Assembly (NCBI GenBank): GCA_019634635.1
Contig: JAHCBB010000004.1
Coordinates: 186,001 to 250,000, forward strand
Origin: Verrucomicrobiia bacterium
GTDB taxonomy: Bacteria; Verrucomicrobiota; Verrucomicrobiia; Limisphaerales; UBA9464
Length of the DNA: 64,000 bases
Reading direction: 5' to 3'
Position 1 is the first letter of the stretch; every line of letters starts with the position of its first letter. Positions 11,201-17,642 of this stretch are shown piece by piece. The notes beneath the pieces are model-generated. The model did no database searches. It was not told the DNA's origin and saw only the letters and a program-made list of their open reading frames with translations. A program made the translations under genes and the position numbers.

Positions 11201-11688
11201 TTGCCGATGCCGCGACGGCCACGGTGGTTCACGGGCCGGGGTCGCCCGGCTTTTTGCGGGCGCGCGCGCTGCTGCACCGTCCGGTGCTCAGTGCCCGGGG
11301 TGAGGACGGCACCATCCTGCACCACGGGCGGCGGGGAGACCCGAACGTCAACATGGACGGCCTGAAGGTGTTCCCGATGGCGGTCCGGCAATTGATCGCC
11401 TTGCTGAAGCAGGCCTGTGCACGCAGTGCCGTGGAGGTGGAATCCCTGGACTACATCATCCCGCATCAGGCCAACGGGCGGATCCTGGAGGCGGTGGACC
11501 AGCGCCTCAAGATGCCCAAGGGGCGGCTGGTCAACCGGGTCCGGCACAGTGGCAACACGAGCAGCAGCACCATTCCCATCGTGCTGGCGGAACTGCTGGG
11601 TGAGACGCCGGCGCCCCGGGGGCGTGCGGGACTCTGCGCCTTTGGTGGCGGGTTCACGTTCGGGGCTGCGGTGATGGAGTTTGTCTGA
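8227..11688 (+). CDS. single-chain 2-oxoacid dehydrogenase E1 alpha-E1 beta-lipoyl domain-ketoacyl-ACP synthase III fusion
   Basis: The protein has 1153 residues and starts at a GTG with no clear ribosome-binding site. The domains are as follows. E1 alpha (about 30-340) has the thiamine diphosphate motif GDGTSQQGEF...EDN. E1 beta (about 355-690) has 'PLSESTIAGVSIGRAL' and the trans-ketolase C-terminal part. The lipoyl domain (about 710-785) has DCEADKATFE with lipoyl Lys749. FabH/KAS III (about 835-1153) has Cys947 in AACTGY, His1080 in IPHQANGR and Asn1110 in HSGNTS, so its catalytic triad is complete. E1 enzymes decarboxylate 2-oxoacids and acylate lipoyl groups, and KAS III condenses an acyl primer with malonyl-ACP. 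There is no E2 acyltransferase domain and no E3 nearby. I infer that it makes 3-oxoacyl-ACP starters, perhaps for branched fatty acids. The gene is monocistronic. Confidence 0.9.
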   Translation: MDSGLVSRNRSVAPPRNDPAPAPSAGGAVVPRLLDAYRAMVAARAVDQVEMELVHRGEAFFHVGGAGHEAGAVLHRFLTADDWLHLHYRDKALMLARGLPPEEFFHSLLCTGPSHSAGRQMSAHLSAPHLNILSLVGPVGNNALQAVGVAQELVSRHQRHPNNGSLPLVVCAVGDGTSQQGEFLEAVAEAVRSRLPVLFWIEDNQLAISTQTAGRTCYDLPGGPADSFYGMRVHRLDGRDPVQCDVQLEGIVPGVRAGEPALVVLQVERLTHHTNADDERVYRGEEEIQRVRREADPIAALRNALVDSGMTPAALDELEAGVVREVRAAADRALVAPNPAPNLDARPPLPSDLVSAVEYRGTDDPVGAPRLTLLEALREVLRVHLEADPRISLYGQDIEDPKGDVFGLTRGLSRAFPGRVVNAPLSESTIAGVSIGRALAGGRPVGFIQFADFVPLAFNQIAAELGSLYWRTLGGWRAPVVLMMPCGGYRPGLGPFHAQTFESVLAHVPGVDVVMPCTAADAAGLLNAALRGGRPTVLLYPKVCLNDPALATSADVARQLVLPGKARRVRSGKDLTLVTWGATVPLCARVAAALDEAGVGTDLLDLRSLSPWDADMVCDSVRRTGRLLVVHEDNLTCGFGAEVLATVAERVAGPVQSRRVTRPDTYVPCNYANQLEVLPGHRRILEAAAAMTGVVVDWEAEAVPVAGEFVLEAVGSSPADQTVSVVEWKVRPGQTIAAGDLIADCEADKATFELRAPVDGVIGDLIAVDEKVPVGAPLARIRTALSRTMAPRRIPPEPRARLRRREDDAPGGAHEVKEQRRPRVAARSDHPVVALSSIVAAPGGRVVTNEELVRRFAGRSAHDVLQRTGIESRHLLAPGESALTLAARASRAALKEVGMTLADLDAIFVSTSSPISISPSLACLLHHELSQDGPSRDLAASDILAACTGYLYALQSAFDFCRSEPGATVLVVTAEAMSTFTNPDDFDTAVVFADAATATVVHGPGSPGFLRARALLHRPVLSARGEDGTILHHGRRGDPNVNMDGLKVFPMAVRQLIALLKQACARSAVEVESLDYIIPHQANGRILEAVDQRLKMPKGRLVNRVRHSGNTSSSTIPIVLAELLGETPAPRGRAGLCAFGGGFTFGAAVMEFV

Positions 11689-11717
11689 GCGGACGGCGCC
11701 CGGCGGGTACCGTCCGC
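11689..11717 (+). terminator. GC-rich inverted repeat directly after the E1-FabH fusion gene
   Basis: A perfect 8-bp inverted repeat (GCGGACGG at 11689-11696 and CCGTCCGC at 11710-11717, 13-base loop) follows the TGA stop immediately. There is no T-run, so it is a possible transcript-end hairpin rather than a classical intrinsic terminator. The opposing gene ends at 11777. Confidence 0.4.
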
Positions 11718-11776
11718 GCTTCCGATGTCATCCGCACACTCGGGACAGTGGAGGCCCGCGGTGGGCCGCGATGGCG

Positions 11777-14233
11777 TCACTTCCCGGATGCCTTGAGAGT
11801 CACGCCGTCCGGCCAGGCGACGCCCTGAACGATCCACGCGCGAAGACGCGCCGCCTCCTCCGGTGTCAGCGCGGGAAAACTCCCGCGCTTGGCCACGGGC
11901 GGCATTTCCAAATCCTCGACCTGGTCCTGCACCAGGTGGATCAGTTGGCCGGCGTCGGGGTCGCCGGGAACAACGACCGGTTCACCGCGATTGCCGCCTT
12001 TGAGCAGCGACGCCCGATCGCTCATGGCGAAACCGCCCTTCGGTCGTTCGCCGCTGTGACAGTCCAGACAGGAACGTTCGAGCACGGGCTGGATTTCGAG
12101 GATGAACTCAACGGGCGACCCGGAGTTGTCCGTCGAAGCGGCCGCCATTTCCGACGCCGCTGCCGCCACGTTCGCGATCGCCGGGGTCGCCTGGGGCCTG
12201 TGCGCCGGATCGAGGGTGGTCGCCAGCGCCATCACCGCCCAACTGGTCCCGGCGGCGGAGATCCAGCCGTCCCGCCCGTGGGGGAAACCGCTGTCCATCG
12301 GGGGTTGAAACGGATGCGCCCGGGTGCGGACATGCCAGGTACCGTCTGCGCGTTGCGTGCGCAGCAGGAATTCTGTGCCGCGCTGCACCGCGGGATGGCT
12401 CGCCGCGATCCCGGCTCCCTCCATCAAGGCGTACAGCGCCTGACCGGTGCCGTAGGCGTCACTCTCCAGGCCGGCCAACTGGCCCCAGCCGCCGTCGGCG
12501 CGTTGTTGCCGGATCAGGCCCTCCGCCAGCATGCCCAGGGTGCCGGGTTTCTCGCCGGCCCAGGCGAGGCCGAGCAACTGGTGGACCCGTTCCTCATTGG
12601 TTTCCGCGGGGGCATTCGCCAGCCAGGCCCGTGCGCGGTTGACACGTTGCTTCAGTTCCTTCCGTCGGGCCGGGATTGGGTAGGACTGGAGGGCATGGAG
12701 CGCCTGCGCCGTGGCCGTGATGTCACTCGCCTGGATGGGTGGGCGCGGAAGATTGCAGTGCCACCGGCCGTCCGGAGCCTCGATGGTGGCCAGTTGATGA
12801 ACGAGGGCGTCGGTGACGACGGTGGCGGGCTGACGGGCCAGTTGGAAATCCAGGGAGGCATAGCCGTCGGAGATCGCCGGCTCCGGATGAAACGTGGATT
12901 GCAGGTTCATTTCCAAGGCCGTGAACTGCGGGTGGGCCAGCGTGATGGGCGTGGACGAGATGAACTGCGTCAGCAGGTCGAGTTGGCGCCGCTGCACGCC
13001 CGGATCGGTGGTGAACTGACGCGAGGCCGCGAGACTGATCGCCGCCAGGGGGAGCTGTTGTTGATGGCAGGAGATGCACTCCTGGTGGCTCGCGTGACGC
13101 CGGAAGTTGGACACGGATTCCTCCGCCGTTCTGGCCAGGGCCGGCAAGGCGCGTTCAATGGCAGCGGAAGCGGAGCGTGGCGCGGCGGCGGTCGTCCCGG
13201 CGGATTTGCTGCGGCCCGCCGGTGTGGCGGCGTCCCGGGCGCCCGCCGTGAGCAATGCGTGCACAATGGGAGTGTCGCCCCGCCTGCGCGCCAGCATCAG
13301 CGGCGTCTGGGCCACGCCGAGGTAGTTGTCCACGGGCTGTCCGCCTTCGGCATTCGGATCCGCGCCCCGGGCCAGCAACAACCCGACCAACGCGGGCGAG
13401 GCATGCTCCGACGAAGCCGCCCAGTGCAGTGCCGTGTAGTTGGCCAACAGGTCGCGCTGGTCCACCGGGGCGCCGGCATCCAGCAGGAGCCGCGCGACCC
13501 CCGCGTGTCCCGCCCAGCCGGCTTGCGTCAGGGGAGTGCCCGCCATGGCCGGGACGTCTGTCCGCGCGCCGTGTCGGAGGAGGAGTTTGACGAGCGGTTC
13601 GTGGCCGCGGAACGCAGCCCAGCCGAGCGCCGTGCGGCCGCCGCCCCAGAGGAAGCCATCCTCATTCATGGCCGGCACGGCGTTGACCTCCGCACCGTGG
13701 TCGAGCAGCAGGCGCGCCATGGTCAGGTCCTCCGCCGCGACGGCGGCCATGAGCGCGGTGGCGCCGAACGCATTCGTCGCGTTCACGTCCGCGCCCCGGT
13801 CGAGCAACCGCTTCACGGTGGCGGCGTTGCCGGGTTGGCGCGCGGCAAGGATGAGCACGGTGTTGCCCATGGCGGAACGCGCGCCCGGGTCGGCTCCGGC
13901 CCCGAGGAGCAGGCGCGCCTTGTCCCGGAACGTCGCGGCGCGCATCAAGGCCGTGGCCCCGGCCTGGTTCGTCGCGTTCACCTTGGCGCCCGCCCGGAGG
14001 AGCCGTTCCAGGAGGCCGGTGTCCGCATGCAGGGCGGCGGCCATGAGCGGCGTGTCGCCGGCTTCGTCGCGCGATTGAAGATCCGCCCCGGCCTTTAGCA
14101 ATTTCCGGACGGCCCTGGAATCACCCTCCCGGATGGCTTGAAAAAGGACAGTTCCGTCCGGCCCCGGTCCCGCCGCCAGAAGCGAGCCACCGGCGAGCCA
14201 GCCGATCAGTGCGATTGCGATGAGTGAGTTCAT
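11777..14233 (-). CDS. secreted ankyrin-repeat protein with alpha/alpha-toroid region and two c-type heme motifs
   Basis: The protein has 818 residues. A signal peptide (MNSLIAIALIGWLAGGSLLAAG) is followed by about nine ankyrin repeats (about 25-340). A linker leads to a first heme motif CISCH at 386-390. A helical region (about 450-690) with 'QRADGGWGQ...DAYGTGQALYAL' and 'QRADGTWHV' resembles the squalene-cyclase/prenyltransferase alpha/alpha toroid. A PSCyt1-like cytochrome domain follows, with CLDCH at 722-726, a later MPPV and 'LTPEEAARLRAWI'. The ankyrin part suggests protein binding; the CxxCH motifs indicate covalent heme and export across the membrane. The actual reaction is unknown. 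The gene is convergent with the E1-FabH fusion gene and stands alone. Confidence 0.82.
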   Translation of the reverse strand: MNSLIAIALIGWLAGGSLLAAGPGPDGTVLFQAIREGDSRAVRKLLKAGADLQSRDEAGDTPLMAAALHADTGLLERLLRAGAKVNATNQAGATALMRAATFRDKARLLLGAGADPGARSAMGNTVLILAARQPGNAATVKRLLDRGADVNATNAFGATALMAAVAAEDLTMARLLLDHGAEVNAVPAMNEDGFLWGGGRTALGWAAFRGHEPLVKLLLRHGARTDVPAMAGTPLTQAGWAGHAGVARLLLDAGAPVDQRDLLANYTALHWAASSEHASPALVGLLLARGADPNAEGGQPVDNYLGVAQTPLMLARRRGDTPIVHALLTAGARDAATPAGRSKSAGTTAAAPRSASAAIERALPALARTAEESVSNFRRHASHQECISCHQQQLPLAAISLAASRQFTTDPGVQRRQLDLLTQFISSTPITLAHPQFTALEMNLQSTFHPEPAISDGYASLDFQLARQPATVVTDALVHQLATIEAPDGRWHCNLPRPPIQASDITATAQALHALQSYPIPARRKELKQRVNRARAWLANAPAETNEERVHQLLGLAWAGEKPGTLGMLAEGLIRQQRADGGWGQLAGLESDAYGTGQALYALMEGAGIAASHPAVQRGTEFLLRTQRADGTWHVRTRAHPFQPPMDSGFPHGRDGWISAAGTSWAVMALATTLDPAHRPQATPAIANVAAAASEMAAASTDNSGSPVEFILEIQPVLERSCLDCHSGERPKGGFAMSDRASLLKGGNRGEPVVVPGDPDAGQLIHLVQDQVEDLEMPPVAKRGSFPALTPEEAARLRAWIVQGVAWPDGVTLKASGK

Positions 14234-14362
14234 GGACGCAGGAGGATGAGGGTCGGGGAGGACAGGCCACGATCGCTTCGACCTTGGGTGATCACGGACG
14301 AGGTTCGCCCGATGGAAGCCGAGGGCGCAGGAAGGGTCAACTTCCAGACACGGACCCGCAGG

Positions 14363-15316
14363 TCACTCCGGGAACGGCCACGGGCCATTGGTGCGCTCCC
14401 AGAGCCAGGCATAGTCGCGGTTGCCCGTTTCGAATCCACTTTCGAAGGCCTGCTCCCAGGTCTTGACCGGCGGTCCGGTGGTCGGTTCACGCCATCGGGG
14501 CAGTTCGCCATGTCCGTCGGCAAAGCTCAAGGCACCGCGGCCCCCGTGACGCCGGGCTGGCCAGTGTCCGGACCACTTCCAACCTGGCCCCATCATCCAT
14601 TGGGTGCCAAAGGCGCCGGTGTTAATGGTCAGTTCGTGTTCATCAATGAAAATCCAGGTGTGACCCGGTGACGTCCGATTGAAGTCCGACCATTTGAGGA
14701 AGGCCGTGGGCGAGTAGTGGAACCCTCCTCCAACGACGAATCCCACCCCGTCGGCTCCGACCACGTAGTTGTTCATGGAGTAGCTGCGCACCCGGGGCGG
14801 ACCCCGTGGAAGGAGCAGGTTGGTCCGGCTGCGGTCACCGGGGCAGTGAAAGACATCCGCAGAAGGCACATAGGGGCCGATGTGCCCCGGCCCGGGCGCG
14901 ATCAGGATCTGGCGGTTGGTCAACTCCGTCAGGTCGCGGGGGTTGGTTGCGGACATGGTTCCCGCCACCCAGCGCGGCAAGTCCAGGAAAGCGGCATGAA
15001 TCTCAGACGGGCTGAGCTGGTCGGCGTTGTCGTCTGCATACAGGTGAAACCCGATCTGCAACTGTCGCAGGTGATTGAGGCAGCCAGCGCTTTGGGCGCG
15101 CTCCTTCGCGCGCCCCAAGGCGGGCAGGAGCAACCCGGCCAGGATGGCAATCACCGCCATGACGACCAGGAGTTCGATGAGGGTAAACGCCCTGTGCGGC
15201 GGAATTTCACCCTTGAACGCTTTGCCACCCTCGGAGCAATACAAGCTGTCATGCTCCCGATCCCGGTGATGGAATTCCCCGGCCTGGCTGCCGCGGCGAT
15301 GGGCTCGAATCTTCAC
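14363..15316 (-). CDS. pseudopilin-like protein with prepilin N-terminal methylation motif (H-X9-DG type)
   Basis: As drawn, the protein has 317 residues. '[25 protein letters not shown]' is the prepilin cleavage/methylation signal and hydrophobic helix. RHGGRGALSFADG fits the H-X9-DG motif. The leader before the cleavage site is about 42 residues with the ATG at 15316, longer than usual. A TTG at about 15244 would give a 19-residue leader and may be the true start. It is paralogous to the pseudopilin at 1118-1936, but the middle domains differ. It follows closely (one base) the end of the secreted protein gene at 15318, so the two are probably co-transcribed. Role: a surface or secretion-associated pseudopilin, otherwise unknown. 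Confidence 0.85.
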   Translation of the reverse strand: MKIRAHRRGSQAGEFHHRDREHDSLYCSEGGKAFKGEIPPHRAFTLIELLVVMAVIAILAGLLLPALGRAKERAQSAGCLNHLRQLQIGFHLYADDNADQLSPSEIHAAFLDLPRWVAGTMSATNPRDLTELTNRQILIAPGPGHIGPYVPSADVFHCPGDRSRTNLLLPRGPPRVRSYSMNNYVVGADGVGFVVGGGFHYSPTAFLKWSDFNRTSPGHTWIFIDEHELTINTGAFGTQWMMGPGWKWSGHWPARRHGGRGALSFADGHGELPRWREPTTGPPVKTWEQAFESGFETGNRDYAWLWERTNGPWPFPE

Positions 15317-15317
15317 C

Positions 15318-16079
15318 TCAAGGCTTTCTCAGGCGAAAATACCGGCTGGTCTCGGGGATTTCCAGCAGCGCCTCGTAGCCGGTCGCCTCGGGGACGGGTA
15401 CCCAGACCGGGTTTTCGGACAACTCTGCAGTGGACTCCAGGGTCCAGGTGGCCACGCTGGGGGACCAGGAGAGGTGGAGCCCCTGATCCGTCACTTCTGT
15501 GGCGATGGGAATCACCGGAGGTTGTCCTGCGCCGATGGGCGCATCGGGAATGGGATTCCAGTCGTACTCCCGCGGCTGAAACACCGTGGTGAAGTGGGTG
15601 TCGGCCCGCGAAAACCGTATCCAGCCATGATGGACGCCGTCGTCCAGTCGGAATCGCAGGCCAATCAGGACCTCCGTGAACCGGCGCCACCAATCCAGCC
15701 CAGTTCCCTGAAATCTGTCGCTGTAGAACCAACCATCTGGAGCGTCGATGGCATCATAGCCGCCGAGCCCGAGGAGGCTGGCACCGCCCGCGGGGCGATA
15801 TTCCTGACTGGACGCAGACGCTTCCTCCTCGTCCGAGAACTGTATCCGACTTGGTTCCGATCGAAGCACTCGCCCACTCCCCTCGCTTGCAAACACCAAA
15901 GATATCCGATAATATGGTTGGCCGAATGGGTCAATCAGTTGAGATATAATGCTATAGTGAAACACTCGTTCTTCACCACCAAAATCTAATGAGGCCTCCT
16001 GACTGGACTCCAAAATTGGTGGGGCGTAGTCGAAGGAGTATCCTTTCAGGAGGGGTAGCATTGCAGACAGCAGGATCAT
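15318..16079 (-). CDS. secreted protein of unknown function with verrucomicrobial C-terminal tail
   Basis: I do not recognise a catalytic family. I chose the ATG at 16079 (MILLSAMLPLLKGYSF), which opens with a short hydrophobic stretch. The reading frame is open to an ATG at 16211, but the extra 44 residues are Arg/Pro-rich and look untranslated. The product has about 253 residues. The body contains 'FGQPYYRISLVF' and 'GWIRFSRADTHFT', resembling verrucomicrobial proteins that describe a beta-sandwich surface fold. The last 75 residues (DQGLHLSWSP...WTLESTAELSENP...YFRLRKP) form the LSW/YFRL tail also found in the LamG protein at 1956. About 250 bases of its 3' end are duplicated upstream at 16213-16455. 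Confidence 0.65.
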   Translation of the reverse strand: MILLSAMLPLLKGYSFDYAPPILESSQEASLDFGGEERVFHYSIISQLIDPFGQPYYRISLVFASEGSGRVLRSEPSRIQFSDEEEASASSQEYRPAGGASLLGLGGYDAIDAPDGWFYSDRFQGTGLDWWRRFTEVLIGLRFRLDDGVHHGWIRFSRADTHFTTVFQPREYDWNPIPDAPIGAGQPPVIPIATEVTDQGLHLSWSPSVATWTLESTAELSENPVWVPVPEATGYEALLEIPETSRYFRLRKP

Positions 16080-16212
16080 CCCGACACTCCATCCTCGACG
16101 TCCGGCGTTTCCGGGCGATGCGACCCTCGGACCCGATATGGCCGGTGGCCGCCAAGCCCCGGTTACGGGGCCTTCCCGGACGGTTCGGCGACGATGGGCG
16201 CGAGTCCTCACT

Positions 16213-16711
16213 TCAAGGCTTTCTCAGGCGAAAATGCCGGCTGGTCCCGGGGATTTCCAGCAGCGCCTCGTAGCCGGTCGCCGCGAGAACGGGTGCCGAG
16301 ACCGGGTTTTCGGACAGCTCTGCGGTGGACTCCAGGGTCCAGGTGGCCACGCCGGGCGACCAGGAGAGGTGGAGTCCCTGATCCGTCACTTCCGTGGCGA
16401 TTGGGGTTACCGGAGGTTCTCCCGCCCCAATCGGCGCATCGGGAATGGGAATGTAATGTCGGGTGGATCGCTTACCTCCGCCGGAGTGGCACCGCACTGC
16501 GTCGTGGGCCTCAATTTGCAGTTGAGATCGGACAGGCTGAAGACCTTTGCGTCACATTCATTCCCCCCCCCCCGTTGGTACCGGTTGCCTTGACCCAGTA
16601 GTGCGTCATCGGGCGGTTTTGTCCCCACACGTACGATCCAAGGTGCGTCGCCCAGAGCAGGAGCGTACCCAGCACTGTTCGAGAGAGGGTTGTCTTCGGG
16701 GTCCGAACCAT
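16213..16711 (-). pseudogene. frameshifted secreted-protein remnant sharing its tail with the neighbouring gene
   Basis: The start looks intact: ATG at 16711 followed by a signal peptide (MVRTPKTTLSRTVLGTLLLWATHLGSYVWG). The frame then meets an 11-base G tract (C tract at 16563-16573 on the plus strand) and soon stops. A second frame carries the plausible continuation 'NECDAKVFSLSDLNCKLR'. A third frame from about 16450 encodes a tail nearly identical to that of the 15318-16079 protein (GLHLSWSPGVATWTLEST...FRLRKP). Two frameshifts are therefore needed to read a full protein. Bases 16205-16455 and 15310-15560 are roughly 90 percent identical, showing a duplication. Decay is most likely; a sequencing error in the homopolymer could explain only one of the shifts. 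Bases 16712-16927 hold no gene that I can see. Confidence 0.6.
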
Positions 16712-16927
16712 GGGGACGTTGTTTCACTAATGTTCAAGGTAGTCAACACTAATTTTGGCCGGTGATGCACCTGTCACGCTATTTGCGATTTGAGAAGGAT
16801 TGCGGGCGGGGGGCGGAACCGGTGGGACTCCGGCCCCGCCCGCTGGATTTGCGGTGGATTGGGAGTGGCGGAGTTGATCGGCGGCGTTGCATGCCGGGGA
16901 GGTCCTCCTAGGATTGGGCCGTACCCG

Positions 16928-17173
16928 ATGGCAAGAAGCCGCTCAAGTCCGAACGATCCCCTGCCGCTTCGCGCCGCCCGCGTCCTGCGCGCGCTGCGCG
17001 GCCTCGACGAGGGGGAAAAGTCCCTTCACGCGCTCGGATTGGCGGCCACTCCGGAGGAACGGTGGGCGCTCTGGGAGAAGCAGATACGTTCCAACGGCTT
17101 CTGGAAGCCCTTCAACGGGAAGGCGTCGAATGCGTCCTCATCGGCATGTCGGCCGCGATCGCCCAAGGGGTGA
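16928..17173 (+). CDS. small protein upstream of and overlapping a nucleotidyltransferase gene
   Basis: The reading frame of 81 residues starts with ATG (MARSRSSPNDPLPLRAARVL). The first 60 residues are charged and helical in character (LRALRGLDEGEKSLHALGL, EERWALWEKQIRSNG). The rest overlaps the nucleotidyltransferase frame by about 110 bases and looks non-native (SSSACRPRSPKG). It may be a genuine small partner whose end overlaps the next gene, or the 5' part of a gene shifted out of frame. No family is recognised. The order small helical protein then nucleotidyltransferase is reminiscent of toxin-antitoxin-like pairs, which is only inference. Confidence 0.4.
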   Translation: MARSRSSPNDPLPLRAARVLRALRGLDEGEKSLHALGLAATPEERWALWEKQIRSNGFWKPFNGKASNASSSACRPRSPKG

Positions 17174-17529
17174 TGGGCTCGACGGTGGACATTGACCTCT
17201 GGATCAATCTGCCGCCCCGCCAGTACCTGCGGGTGCAGAACATCGCGGTGCAGGCGGGCGCCACGATCGCAGCGAACACCGTGGTCTATCTCCCGGACGG
17301 CACACCGGTGAATTTCGTTTATCGGGTGACCGGACTTGGGCCCTTCGCTTCGGAACGGCGGCACACCCATTCCATGACGCTCCGGGGGGCGTCGGTGGAT
17401 GTGTTGGACCTCCGCCGTATTGTCCAAAGCAAGCGCGCCATTGGACGCAGCAAGGACCTTCTTCATGTCCGGCTCATCGCCGATTTCCTCCGATGCCGGC
17501 GGGCCCGCGCCCGTGCCGGATCCCGGTGA
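17062..17529 (+). CDS. minimal nucleotidyltransferase-like protein
   Basis: About 155 residues from a GTG start at 17062 (start uncertain). The N-terminal text 'FQRLLEALQREGVECVLIGMSAAIAQGVMGSTVDIDLWI' has the layout of the DUF6036/AbiEii-like nucleotidyltransferase superfamily: a G-S-like turn followed by the metal-binding pair Asp43-x-Asp45. The middle contains 'VDVLDLRRIVQSKRAIGRSKDLLHVRLIADFL', matching the C-terminal helix in these families where a Lys and Asp sit near the substrate. Such proteins transfer nucleotides to tRNA, proteins or antibiotics, or act as toxins; the target here cannot be told. It overlaps the preceding small gene, so co-expression is likely. Confidence 0.65.
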   Translation: MGALGEADTFQRLLEALQREGVECVLIGMSAAIAQGVMGSTVDIDLWINLPPRQYLRVQNIAVQAGATIAANTVVYLPDGTPVNFVYRVTGLGPFASERRHTHSMTLRGASVDVLDLRRIVQSKRAIGRSKDLLHVRLIADFLRCRRARARAGSR

Positions 17530-17642
17530 CCGGACCGCTGGCGATCCCCCCAATCAACAATCCATGAACTTTTCACTCCACTTCGTGGTTTTTGTCCTGA
17601 ACCCCTCCTCGGAAATCGAGGTCCGGGTGGATTGACACCCGA

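Noticed and set aside
11681..14098. Plus-strand 805-residue open frame over the ankyrin protein gene
   Set aside because: The minus strand has a signal peptide, ankyrin repeats and heme motifs, while this frame has none.
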